A stretch of 64,000 nucleotides of DNA, taken from NCBI RefSeq assembly GCF_010727475.1, contig NZ_AP022567.1, positions 3,906,001 to 3,970,000 on the forward strand, in the 5' to 3' direction. Shown piece by piece: positions 17,495 to 26,046 of this stretch. Numbering within the stretch: the stretch's first letter is position 1; every line of letters begins with the position of its first letter. The DNA comes from Mycolicibacterium mageritense (lineage in GTDB: Bacteria > Actinomycetota > Actinomycetes > Mycobacteriales > Mycobacteriaceae). The notes beneath the pieces are model-generated. The model did not search any database. It was not told where the DNA came from and saw nothing but the letters and a program-made list of their open reading frames with translations. A program made the translations under genes and the position numbers.

Positions 17495-17803
17495 ATGGCA
17501 AGGCCCTACCCCCGCGAGTTCCGCGACGACGTCGTCCGGGTCGCTCGCAACCGCGATGACGGTGTAACGATCGAGCAGATCGCCACCGATTTCGGAGTGC
17601 ACCCGATGACGCTGCAGAAATGGCTCCGTCAGGCCGACATCGACGAAGGCACCAAGCCCGGCAAGAGCGCCAGCGAGTCCGGTGAGCTGCGCGAAGCCCG
17701 ACGGCGGATCAAACTGCTAGAGCAAGAGAACGAGGTGCTGCGCCGGGCCGCAGCGTATTTATCGCAGGCCAATCTGCCGGGAAAAGGGTCTACCCGCTCG
17801 TGA
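17495..17803 (+). CDS. IS3-family transposase OrfA
   Basis: A 102-residue protein with the helix-turn-helix of IS3 OrfA (PYPREFRDDVVRVARNRDDG, then VTIEQIATDFGVHPMTLQKWLRQ) and a leucine-zipper-like coiled coil (about residues 68-90). The ATG at 17495 is preceded by GGAAGGATG. A slippery GAAAAGGG at 17781-17788 near its end is suited to programmed -1 frameshifting into orfB, whose frame continues as GTC TAC CCG CTC. Confidence 0.88.
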   Translation: MARPYPREFRDDVVRVARNRDDGVTIEQIATDFGVHPMTLQKWLRQADIDEGTKPGKSASESGELREARRRIKLLEQENEVLRRAAAYLSQANLPGKGSTRS

Positions 17804-18653
17804 AAGAGCTCGCCGCCGACGGGATCCCCGTCGCGGTGACGTGCCAGTACTCAAGCTCTCCGCCAACCGTATTACCGCTGGCTGGCCGACCCCATCACCG
17901 AGGCCGAACTCATCGAGGCCTACCGCGCCAATGCGCTGTTCGACGCGCACGCAGACGATCCGGAGTTCGGCTACCGCTACCTCGTGGAGGAGGCGCGATG
18001 CCGGCGAGCCGATGGCCGAGCGCACCGCATGGCGGATCTGCTCGCAGAATCGACTGTGGAGCGTGTTTGGTAAGAAACGCGGCAAGAACGGCAAAGTCGG
18101 GCCGCCGGTGCACGACGATCTTGTCGAGCGTGACTTCACCGCTGAAGGGCCAAATCAGTTGTGGCTCAGTGACATCACTGAGCACCGCACCGGTGAGGGC
18201 AAGCTCTACCTCTGTGCGATTAAGGACGTGTTCTCCAACCGGATCGTCGGCTACAGCATCGACTCCCGAATGAAGTCACAACTGGCCATCCGGGCACTAC
18301 ACAGCGCGGTAGCCCGACGCGGAGATGTCGCGGGGTGCATTCTGCACTCGGATCGCGGATCTCAGTTCCGGTCAAGGAAATTCGTACACGCCTTGAATCA
18401 ACACGAGATGGTCGGCTCTATGGGCCGTGTCGGAGCCGCCGGCGACAACGCCGCCATGGAGAGCTTCTTTAGCCTGCTGCAGAAGAACGTGCTCGACCGC
18501 CGCCGCTGGGACACCCGAGAACAACTCCGCATCGCGATCGTCACCTGGATCGAGCGCACCTACCACCGGCGCCGCCGCCAGTCCGGCCTCGGGCGGTTGA
18601 CCCCGATCGAATTCGAAGCAATCATGACCACACCGGCCAGTCAGGCCGCGTGA
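17788..18653 (+). pseudogene. IS3-family transposase OrfB with frame disruptions
   Basis: The DDE integrase of the element. Reading continues from orfA as VYPLVKELAADGIPVAVTC (17788 on), shifts near 17845 to VLKLS, near 17862 to YYRWLADPITEAELIEAYRA, and near 17996 to DAGEPMAERTAWRIC, which then runs open to 18653. The catalytic acids are present in the last frame: D in LWLSDITE, D in LHSDRGSQF and E in NAAMESFF. Three frame changes in 150 bp mean either decay or base-calling indels. Confidence 0.75.
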
Positions 18654-18824
18654 CCGAAACTGTCACCTGATCGTGCAGCAGACCCCATCGAGTACCGCCG
18701 TCAGTGACGGACCTGTTCTAACCAACGTGTCGGCTTGGACTCTCAATTGATCCGACAGCCCCTCTGGCGGGAGTTTCCTCACTCCAGACGTGGTCGCACA
18801 CGGCACGCTGGCAGTGAATCAGAA

Positions 18825-19643
18825 TCACGGCGCCAAGCGCGTTGGAGACCCTTCGGTCACTGACGGGCAGCGGCGTATGGTTCCAATTCGGTTGTAGCGC
18901 AATGCCTGGATGGCGGACGTGTCATCGCCGCAAGCAGGTTTGGTCACGCCGTGATCGCTCCAGGCTCCCCGGAGTGATGGAGTTTCGGCCGCTGCGGGGT
19001 CCGGCGCGGTGGCGGGTTCCGCGAGCGTCGTCGTGAACAGCCGGTCTCCGTCGGCGGGCTGGATATACATCAGACTGCCGATCGCGGTGGTGACGTTGAG
19101 CCCCTCGTAGGGTTCTAGCACGGTGAATCCGCGTTGCTTGTAGAAGCTCTCCAGGCACACGTGCCGGGCGTTGAATTCTCCGTAGAGTTCGCCGAATGCC
19201 GAGAGGCGGGCGATGTTCGTCGCAGTCCCCAGCAACCGCGAACCGGTGCCCTTATTGCGGTGATCGGGTGCCACTGCAATGCAGTGGAGCTTGGCAAGCC
19301 CTAGCAGCACTCTGATATTCAGATCGTAGTAATGCGGGCCGAGCTGGAGTAGCCGCGGGTTGGGTCCGAGCATCAGCAACCCGACGGTTTGAGCGTTGCA
19401 GCGCGCCGAGAGCACCAAGGTACGTGCCACGACACTGTCGAACATGGTGTGGTAGCGGTCTAGGGACTTAGCACGCATTGTTCCGCCGCGCAATGCCGCG
19501 CCGAGCAAGCCGTCAGTGCGTGCAGCGGCGAGCTCTCTCCCCATGGTGCTTCCCGACGACGCCCCCGCCAGGCCGTACCAGTACTCCACGTCATTGATCT
19601 CGTCTGCGGTGGCATCCTGGATCGTCACCGTGTCGACCTTCAC
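18825..19643 (-). CDS. GNAT-family N-acetyltransferase
   Basis: A 272-residue protein with a GNAT acetyl-CoA-binding motif A, LHCIAVAPDHRNKGTGSRLL, at about residues 118-137, followed by FYKQRGFTVLEPYEGLN, the usual motif B region. The C-terminal 70 residues are unassigned and low-complexity. Substrate unknown. It sits alone, downstream of the IS3 element and opposite to alkB. Codon use and GC are below those of the core genes, in keeping with acquisition. Confidence 0.72.
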   Translation of the reverse strand: MKVDTVTIQDATADEINDVEYWYGLAGASSGSTMGRELAAARTDGLLGAALRGGTMRAKSLDRYHTMFDSVVARTLVLSARCNAQTVGLLMLGPNPRLLQLGPHYYDLNIRVLLGLAKLHCIAVAPDHRNKGTGSRLLGTATNIARLSAFGELYGEFNARHVCLESFYKQRGFTVLEPYEGLNVTTAIGSLMYIQPADGDRLFTTTLAEPATAPDPAAAETPSLRGAWSDHGVTKPACGDDTSAIQALRYNRIGTIRRCPSVTEGSPTRLAP

Positions 19644-20117
19644 CGATTTCCCCTTGTCTCGTTGCCACTTGCGCGTGGATATGAGCTAGCCAACGCATAA
19701 CGAAATGCGGATCGTCCAGTGGAATCACCGGACGGTCGAACGGCGCATCAACGACCGCTCAGTCGTCCGAGGCGTAGCCAACGTACTTTGTGTGGCTACC
19801 GCGCGCCTTCGAATTTTCTATTCAGCTTTGCTGAAACGCGGTTACGTGACGAGTCGAACAGTCTCACAAATGAGCCCTCGTCATAGCCACCGCGGCCTGT
19901 GAGCCTCGGCGCAGTCGCGAGGCGTGGTTCAATCTTGTTCGGTGCGCCTTGGGATTCGGGGATCGAAGCACTCGCGCTGTATGCGGTAGTGAAGAACTCG
20001 CGGCGTGAATAGGGTTCGCGACGAAGGTCACAAGGTTGTTGCGCGGCTCAAGTGGCTCATTCGCCAGGGACTTTGCTAGTTTGCGTGACGCAAGAGTTTT
20101 TCCTGTCGGGGAGAGCC
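19644..20117. other. Intergenic region upstream of the alkB-GMC pair
   Basis: About 470 bp between divergent genes, AT-richer than the rest of the window. Small open frames here (for example 19705-19902) show no family resemblance. It probably holds the promoters for the GNAT and alkB genes. No confident operator was found. Confidence 0.5.
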
Positions 20118-21326
20118 ATGAATGGCGGACGTTTCACACGGCCTGAACTGATTCGGCGACAACGGCTCGCCGTGACCGGACACTGGAGGGATCCGAAAAA
20201 GTACTTATGGCTACTCGGTGCAACTGTCCCATGTTTGGCCCCGATTTCATGGATTGCGGTGTCTATCACCGATATCCGATGGTTTTGGTGGCTATGCCCA
20301 ATCCTTGCCTTCGTGGTGGTGCCCGCGTTGGATCACCTAATCGGCCGAGACAAACGTAATCCCCCGGAGGGTGCGTACGTCGAGCTTGATCGGGACAGGT
20401 TCTATCGGTGGGCGACCTATCTGTATCTGCCCAATCAGTATTTGTCGCTGGTTCTGGCCTGCTGGTTGTGGAGTGGTGGAGGTTGGTTGCGGATGGCGCT
20501 CGGGGACAAGGTCGGACTGATGGTCACAGTCGGTGTAATCGGGGGTGTGGGCATCAACGCCGCCCACGAACTCGGTCACAAGCATGAACGCTTCGAACAA
20601 CGACTCAGTAAGATAGCGCTGGCGCAAACCTGCTACGGCCATTTTTTCGTGGAGCACAATCGCGGCCATCACAGCCGGGTGGCAACACCGGCGGACCCCG
20701 CAAGCGCCAGACTTGGTGAAAACCTGTACTGCTTCATCCCGAGATCGTTGTTGGGTGGCCTCCGCTCAGCGTTGCGTTCGGAGGCTAGGCGCCTTGCGCG
20801 GGCCGGTCTCTCACAGCGGACTTTCGGCAATCATGTCCTCAACGCCTGGCTGTTGAGTGCGCTGTTATTCACTGTTGTCGCACTCTGGTTCGGCCCGATT
20901 GTACTTCCCTGGCTGCTTGGGCAGGCGGTCATCGGATTCTGTCTACTAGAGATTGTCAATTACATTGAACACTACGGGCTTCGGCGTCAACGGTTGCCTT
21001 CTGGGCGCTACGAGAAGGTCGCTCCGCGCCACAGCTGGAACAGTAACACTGTGGTGGCCAATGTCTTTCTGTTCCACTTACAGCGACATTCCGATCACCA
21101 TGCCAACCCCCGGCGGCGCTACCAAACTCTACGTAGTTTCGACGACGCTCCCGAACTGCCCGGGGGATACGGCACCATGCTGGTGCTGGCGCTGGTCCCT
21201 CCGTTGTGGCGGCGTGTGATGGATCCGCTTGTCCTTGATCATTACGGGGGCGAGATCGGCCTAGCCGCAGTTGATTCGTCACGCGAGCGGCGTGGCGTTG
21301 CCAGGTATGGGCAGCGTAATGGATGA
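20118..21326 (+). CDS. alkB: AlkB-type alkane 1-monooxygenase
   Basis: A 402-residue integral membrane non-haem di-iron hydroxylase with about six transmembrane helices. All histidine signatures are present: HELGHKHE, EHNRGHHSRVATPADPASA, NYIEHYGL and LQRHSDHHANP. It inserts oxygen at a terminal methyl group of alkanes or related chains and needs rubredoxin, which is not encoded nearby. ATG 20118 with GGGGAGAG upstream is chosen over a longer frame starting at 20052. The stop overlaps the GMC gene's start by 8 bp, so the two products are coupled. Confidence 0.92.
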   Translation: MNGGRFTRPELIRRQRLAVTGHWRDPKKYLWLLGATVPCLAPISWIAVSITDIRWFWWLCPILAFVVVPALDHLIGRDKRNPPEGAYVELDRDRFYRWATYLYLPNQYLSLVLACWLWSGGGWLRMALGDKVGLMVTVGVIGGVGINAAHELGHKHERFEQRLSKIALAQTCYGHFFVEHNRGHHSRVATPADPASARLGENLYCFIPRSLLGGLRSALRSEARRLARAGLSQRTFGNHVLNAWLLSALLFTVVALWFGPIVLPWLLGQAVIGFCLLEIVNYIEHYGLRRQRLPSGRYEKVAPRHSWNSNTVVANVFLFHLQRHSDHHANPRRRYQTLRSFDDAPELPGGYGTMLVLALVPPLWRRVMDPLVLDHYGGEIGLAAVDSSRERRGVARYGQRNG

Positions 21327-22944
21327 CCTGCTCCTCTCGCGGCGAAGATTCCTCGGAATGGCTTCGTCGGCCGCCATGGGCGCTGGCGGCGCGGCTGTGC
21401 ACCTACGCACGACAGCGCGCCGGTCCGCGCCGCGTGATTACTACCCGGCGATTGTGGTTGGAAGTGGATACGGCGGTGGGGTCACAGCGCTGAGACTCGG
21501 CCAAGCGGGAATCGACACCCTGATGTTGGAGAAGGGAAGACACTGGACCGCGCCTGACGACGATGGCAAGCGATTCTCCAAGATGCTGCCCGCCGATACT
21601 CGGTCCGGCTGGTTCACGCCGATTCCGCCAAGCCTGACTACATCGTTCAGGGGGATCACGGTGGAGGATATCGCGCGAAACGTTCCCTCGCCCCAACCCG
21701 TGCAGGCCGGTATCTGCGACAAGAGTACACACGGATCCCACGATGTCTTCCGTGGAATCTGCGTAGGTGGCGGATCGATGGTTAACGCGGCAATCGCCGC
21801 GGTCCCAACCGCCGCGCAGGTAGCCCAAACGTTCCCAGACATCGCTCCGACGGAGTTCCTCGGAACATATATACCCCGCGCGCGTAGGTCGTTGCGGATC
21901 AGCTACAGAGATATGAACTGGTTCGAACAGACCCCATGGTTCCAGTACGCGCGAGTCGGGAGGCAATACGCGGCCGCCGCAGGCTATCCCGTCGACTACA
22001 ACGGCAGCGCCTACTCGTTCGATTATCTCAAAGATGAAGCGGCAGGGCGGGCAACGCGGTCTGCGCTTGACTTGGAACAACAGTACGGCAACAATTTCGG
22101 CCGCATTGGCAGTGTCGACGAAACCTACATCAGAGCGGCCGTGAAAACCGGCCGCGTGAACCTGAGGCCGCTCACCGAAGTCACCAGTATCCGGCAAGAG
22201 CCGTCCGGCGAATATGTGGTGGGCACCCGCACGATCGACCGCTGGGGTGAAGAACTGGCGCGTAGAGAGATCGGGTGTCGGCACCTTTACCTTTGCGCCG
22301 GCGTTCTCGGTACCAATCACATCCTGTTACGTGCTCGAGAGACAGGTGCGCTATCGAATCTCTCCGACGCAGTTGGGCGAGGCTACGGCAACAACGGTGA
22401 CGTTATGGTTTCGCACATGCTGGACAACCATGATCCGGCGGGCACTCAGCAGTCGCTCATGGGCATGATCAATCTCGACGGCAGAACCGACCCAGACAAT
22501 CCGGTATACGCCAGCATGTTCTCCATACCGCTCCCCGAGGAGACATTCATGCTCGGGTACTACGCCATGGTCAAGACCGGGGACCGAGCCGACTTCAGCT
22601 ACGATCGTCCAACGGATTCGATATCCATTCAGTGGACGGACGAGCACACCGAGCACCTCGTGCAACGAGCCCGGCGGGTGTTTGACCGAGTGGTCACCGC
22701 CAATAGCGTCGACTACCGAGATGACATCTTCTCTGGGAGAGTGTTCGTGCCCAACACCGTCCACCCGTTGGGCGGATGCGTTCGGGGACAGGTCACTGAT
22801 GCATTCGGTCGCGTACTCGGATACGACAACCTCTACATCAACGATGCCTCTTTGATCCCGGGCTTTGTCGGGTGTAACCCTTTCATGACCATCACCGCAC
22901 TGGCGGAACGCAACGTCGAAGCAATCCTCCAAGGCCGCCGATGA
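21319..22944 (+). CDS. Exported GMC oxidoreductase, cholesterol-oxidase-like
   Basis: A 541-residue FAD enzyme with a twin-arginine signal (LSRRRFLGM, residues 7-14) and the dinucleotide loop VVGSGYGGGVTALRLG. It resembles class I cholesterol oxidases along its length. H482 (VHPLGGC) and N520 (GCNPFMTITALAERN) lie 38 residues apart, as H447 and N485 do in Streptomyces cholesterol oxidase. The position of its catalytic E361 is serine (S399) here. The ATG at 21319 overlaps alkB's stop. It may oxidise the alcohol made by AlkB; a sterol substrate is the alternative. Confidence 0.85.
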   Translation: MDDLLLSRRRFLGMASSAAMGAGGAAVHLRTTARRSAPRDYYPAIVVGSGYGGGVTALRLGQAGIDTLMLEKGRHWTAPDDDGKRFSKMLPADTRSGWFTPIPPSLTTSFRGITVEDIARNVPSPQPVQAGICDKSTHGSHDVFRGICVGGGSMVNAAIAAVPTAAQVAQTFPDIAPTEFLGTYIPRARRSLRISYRDMNWFEQTPWFQYARVGRQYAAAAGYPVDYNGSAYSFDYLKDEAAGRATRSALDLEQQYGNNFGRIGSVDETYIRAAVKTGRVNLRPLTEVTSIRQEPSGEYVVGTRTIDRWGEELARREIGCRHLYLCAGVLGTNHILLRARETGALSNLSDAVGRGYGNNGDVMVSHMLDNHDPAGTQQSLMGMINLDGRTDPDNPVYASMFSIPLPEETFMLGYYAMVKTGDRADFSYDRPTDSISIQWTDEHTEHLVQRARRVFDRVVTANSVDYRDDIFSGRVFVPNTVHPLGGCVRGQVTDAFGRVLGYDNLYINDASLIPGFVGCNPFMTITALAERNVEAILQGRR

Positions 22945-23366
22945 GAGTGGCGGCCCACCCGCACTGTGCAACGGTTCTCGCGGAGCATGAGCGAGAGGGA
23001 GTATGCGGTGCAGGGAACTTCCAGGTCTGCTCAGCAAATGCTGCCACTGAAGGCGCGTACTGGTAGCGGTCACCAGCGCGGCGGCGTTGTCAGTGACCAC
23101 CAAGCCTGTGACTGCTGTTGGCGTACACCGCTGTTGAGAGGTGGCTTGGCAAGCCGCACGACTGTGCAGCGTCTACAGAGAACACGACACACGCGGATTG
23201 CTCGGGTTGACGTACACGGGTGAGGCGACCAACACAGCAACATAGTCCTAGTTAGCTGAAGGCTGCTAAGATCCTCGGGTTGAGTGATACCGATGGCCTT
23301 GCTTGCGACTCGGCGTCACGAGATGAACAGTATTGATCAACCTCGGCGGAGAGCGAAGGTCTGCGT
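22945..23366. other. Intergenic stretch before the polysaccharide locus
   Basis: About 420 bp with no supported gene. It marks the change from lower-GC, IS-bearing sequence to high-GC polysaccharide genes. It must contain the promoter of the 23367-27071 operon, but no convincing -10/-35 pair was identified. Confidence 0.45.
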
Positions 23367-24611
23367 GTGCTGTGCCGGTTGTGTGAGTCAGACCGCCTGC
23401 TGAGCGTGCTCGATCTGGGCGCAACTCCGCCGTGTGAGAAATTCCTTGCCGTCGACGAGCTGGACCTGTCGGAGCCGACGTATCCACTGCACCTCCGAGT
23501 GTGCGAGAACTGCCTGCTTCTGCAGATCCCTGCGCTGATAACGCCCGAGGACACGTTCACCGAGTACGCATACTTCTCGTCATTCTCCGATTCGTGGGTC
23601 GAGCACGCCAGGCGGTTCGTCGGTGCCACCGTCGACCGGTTGGGCCTGGGCCCCGAATCGTTTGTGGTGGAGGCTGCCAGCAACGACGGGTACCTGCTGC
23701 GGCACGTGGTCGACGCGGGCGTGCCATGCCTGGGCATCGAGCCGTCGGTGAATGTCGGACAGGCGGCGCGTGAGCGCGGCGTGCCCACGCTGACGGCGTT
23801 CCTCGAGGAATCAATAGCAACGGCGGTTAGGGACCGGCACGGGCCCGCGGACCTCGTGGTGGCCAACAACGTCTATGCCCACATCCCCGACCTGCTGGGC
23901 TTCACCCGTTCCTTGCGCACGCTGCTTGCCGACGACGGGTGGCTGTCCATCGAGGTGCACCATGCGGGCAACCTGGTCGAATTCGCGCAGTTTGACACCA
24001 TCTACCACGAGCATTTCCAGTACTACACGGTCGCGTCGGCGGCCCGTGCGCTCGCGACCGCCGGGTTGACCGTCGTCGACGTCGAATCCCTTCCGACACA
24101 CGGCGGCTCGATCCGGTTGTGGGCGCGGCCCGACGCGGTGGCCGGCGCACCCTCGGCCCGGATGGCCGAACTGCTCGCCGCCGAGGAACGCGCCGACCTG
24201 CACGACGTCAGCGGTTATGTGTCGCTGCAAAGGCGTACCGAGGATCTCCGCCACAGCCTGCTGCGGCTGTTGCTGGACTATCGGGCCGCGGGCAAGCGGG
24301 TGGTCGGCTACGGCGCCCCGGGTAAGGGCAACACGCTGCTGAACTACTGCGGAATCCGCTCGGACCTCCTCGAATACACCGTCGACCGCAACCCGTACAA
24401 GCACGGCCGGTTCACCCCTGGCACGCGGATCCCGATCCATCCCGTGGACCGCCTCGAGAAGGACCGCCCGGACGTCATTGTCGTGCTGCCGTGGAATCTC
24501 GAGACCGAGATCACCGCACAACTGTCATACACCGCTGAGTGGGGAGCGCAGCTCGTATACCCGCTGCCCAGTCTGCACGTCGTCGACATGGCGAAGGGAA
24601 GGTCTTCATGA
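23367..24611 (+). CDS. Sugar C-methyltransferase (TylCIII/NovU type)
   Basis: A 414-residue three-domain protein. The N-terminal zinc-binding part has CRLCES and CENCLLLQ Cys pairs (residues 3-6 and 49-52). The middle SAM domain has motif VVEAASNDGYLLRHV, and the C-terminal domain has VVGYGAPGKGNTLLNYCGI. This layout is that of NDP-4-keto-6-deoxysugar C-3 methyltransferases. GTG start. The stop overlaps the next ATG. It likely makes a branched-chain sugar for the polysaccharide; the exact sugar is unknown. Confidence 0.85.
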   Translation: MLCRLCESDRLLSVLDLGATPPCEKFLAVDELDLSEPTYPLHLRVCENCLLLQIPALITPEDTFTEYAYFSSFSDSWVEHARRFVGATVDRLGLGPESFVVEAASNDGYLLRHVVDAGVPCLGIEPSVNVGQAARERGVPTLTAFLEESIATAVRDRHGPADLVVANNVYAHIPDLLGFTRSLRTLLADDGWLSIEVHHAGNLVEFAQFDTIYHEHFQYYTVASAARALATAGLTVVDVESLPTHGGSIRLWARPDAVAGAPSARMAELLAAEERADLHDVSGYVSLQRRTEDLRHSLLRLLLDYRAAGKRVVGYGAPGKGNTLLNYCGIRSDLLEYTVDRNPYKHGRFTPGTRIPIHPVDRLEKDRPDVIVVLPWNLETEITAQLSYTAEWGAQLVYPLPSLHVVDMAKGRSS

Positions 24612-25390
24612 AGGTCGTCTTGTTCTGCGGGGGCTACGGCATGCGGATGCGCAACAAAGCCGACGACACCATTCCCAAGCCCATGCAGATGATCGGGAAC
24701 CGGCCCCTGATCTGGCACGTCATGCGGTACTACGCGCACTTCGGGCACAAGGACTTCATCCTGTGCCTCGGCTACGGCGCGACGCACATCAAGAACTACT
24801 TCCTGACCTATCAGGAGTCGGTGTCCAACGACTTCGTGATCCGCGACGGCCAGGTCGAGCTGCTGCATTCCGACATCAGCGACTGGTCCATCACGTTCGT
24901 CGACACCGGCGCGGAATCGCCGATCGGCGAGCGGCTGCGGCGCGTCGGCAAGTTCCTGGAAGACGACGAGTACTTCCTGGCCAACTACGCCGACGTGCTC
25001 ACCGATGCGCCGATGAACCACATCATCGACGAGGTGAAGGCCTCGGGCGCCGCGGCGTCGATGCTCGTGGTGCCGCCGCAGTCGTCGTTCCACTGCGTGG
25101 ATCTCACGGATTCGGGTGCGGTCAACGGGATCACGCCCGTATCGCAGCTGCCGATCTGGGAGAACGGCGGGTTCTTCGTGCTCTCGCGCGATGTGCTCGA
25201 GCTGCTGACCGAGGACTGCGACCTGGTCGAGGACGTCTGCGGCAAGCTCGCGGCCGACGGCAGGCTCTACGGCTACAAACACCTGGGCTTCTGGAAGCCC
25301 GCCGACACGTTCAAGGAACGCGCCGACCTGGATGCCGCCTACCAGCGTGGCGACGCGCCGTGGATGCTCTGGGAGAAACGCGCGTCGTGA
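24608..25390 (+). CDS. Glucose-1-phosphate cytidylyltransferase-like nucleotidyltransferase
   Basis: A 260-residue nucleotidyltransferase related to RfbF, which makes CDP-glucose from CTP and glucose-1-phosphate. It has the N-terminal loop VVLFCGGYGMRM, the Lys in PKPMQMIG, and LCLGYGATHIKNYFLTY, typical of cytidylyltransferases. The usual GTR of the loop is GMR. No CDP-glucose 4,6-dehydratase is seen in the window, unless the SDR at 26043 serves a similar step. It overlaps both neighbours by 4 bp (ATGA and GTGA). Confidence 0.78.
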   Translation: MKVVLFCGGYGMRMRNKADDTIPKPMQMIGNRPLIWHVMRYYAHFGHKDFILCLGYGATHIKNYFLTYQESVSNDFVIRDGQVELLHSDISDWSITFVDTGAESPIGERLRRVGKFLEDDEYFLANYADVLTDAPMNHIIDEVKASGAAASMLVVPPQSSFHCVDLTDSGAVNGITPVSQLPIWENGGFFVLSRDVLELLTEDCDLVEDVCGKLAADGRLYGYKHLGFWKPADTFKERADLDAAYQRGDAPWMLWEKRAS

Positions 25391-26046
25391 TCGGGCTGAA
25401 CACCGCGTCCGTCACCGAAATCGCGGCGGTCGCAGCACATTGCGACGACATCGCGATCGGCATGGGCGGCACGCTGCTCACCCTGGCGCGTACGCATCCG
25501 GGGCTACGCGTGCACGCGCTGGTGCTGTCCGGCGGCGGCACCCCGCGTGAGGCCGAGGAGCGCTCCGCGTTACCGACCTTCTGTCCCGGGGCCGAGATCG
25601 CGCTCACGGTGCTGGATTTCCCCGACGGCCGCGCGCCCGCGCATTGGGACCGGGTCAAGGCCGAGCTCAATGCCTTTCGGCAGACCTGCGATCCGGATGT
25701 GGTGTTCGGGCCGCAGCGCCACGATGCGCATCAGGACCACCGCACGCTGGCCGAACTGCTGCCCACCGAGTTCCGGGATCACCTGACCCTGGGTTACGAG
25801 ATCCTCAAGTGGGAGACCGACACCCCGCGGCCGACGCTGTTCCACCCGGTGGATCGCGAGATCGCCGAGGAGAAGGTGCGCCTGCTGCACGAGCACTATC
25901 CGTCGCAGGCCGGGCGGGACTGGTTCGACGACGCGGCCTTCCTCGGGCTGTCCCGGCTGCGCGGCGTGCAATGTCGCAGCAGCCACGCCGAGGCGTTCGT
26001 CGTGGAGAAGGCGATCATCGGATTCGCGGAAAGGGCTGGCGTATGA
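25387..26046 (+). CDS. PIG-L/LmbE-family deacetylase
   Basis: A 219-residue protein of the zinc-dependent N-acetylglucosamine deacetylase family. The metal motif normally written HPDD is AHCDD here (about residues 17-21), with the second motif HDAHQDHR downstream. Members deacetylate GlcNAc on small or lipid-linked molecules (MshB, PIG-L). In this operon it probably acts on a sugar intermediate. GTG start at 25387 overlaps the preceding TGA, and its own stop overlaps the next ATG. Confidence 0.8.
   Translation: MIGLNTASVTEIAAVAAHCDDIAIGMGGTLLTLARTHPGLRVHALVLSGGGTPREAEERSALPTFCPGAEIALTVLDFPDGRAPAHWDRVKAELNAFRQTCDPDVVFGPQRHDAHQDHRTLAELLPTEFRDHLTLGYEILKWETDTPRPTLFHPVDREIAEEKVRLLHEHYPSQAGRDWFDDAAFLGLSRLRGVQCRSSHAEAFVVEKAIIGFAERAGV

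Larger units (their letters stand above)
17425..18685 (+). mobile_element. IS3-family insertion sequence, 1261 bp
   Basis: The ends are inverted repeats of 25 bp with two mismatches: 17425-17449 and the complement of 18661-18685. A 3-bp target duplication CAT is present at 17422-17424 and 18686-18688. Inside are orfA (17495-17803) and an orfB read by -1 frameshift. The insertion point is inside the 3' end of an AraC gene, whose original reading frame can be rejoined exactly. Precise ends and an intact duplication indicate a fairly recent insertion, although orfB carries frame disruptions. Confidence 0.9.

Noticed and set aside
19705..19902. A 65-codon open frame upstream of alkB
   Set aside because: No conserved motif, no ribosome binding site, in AT-rich intergenic sequence.
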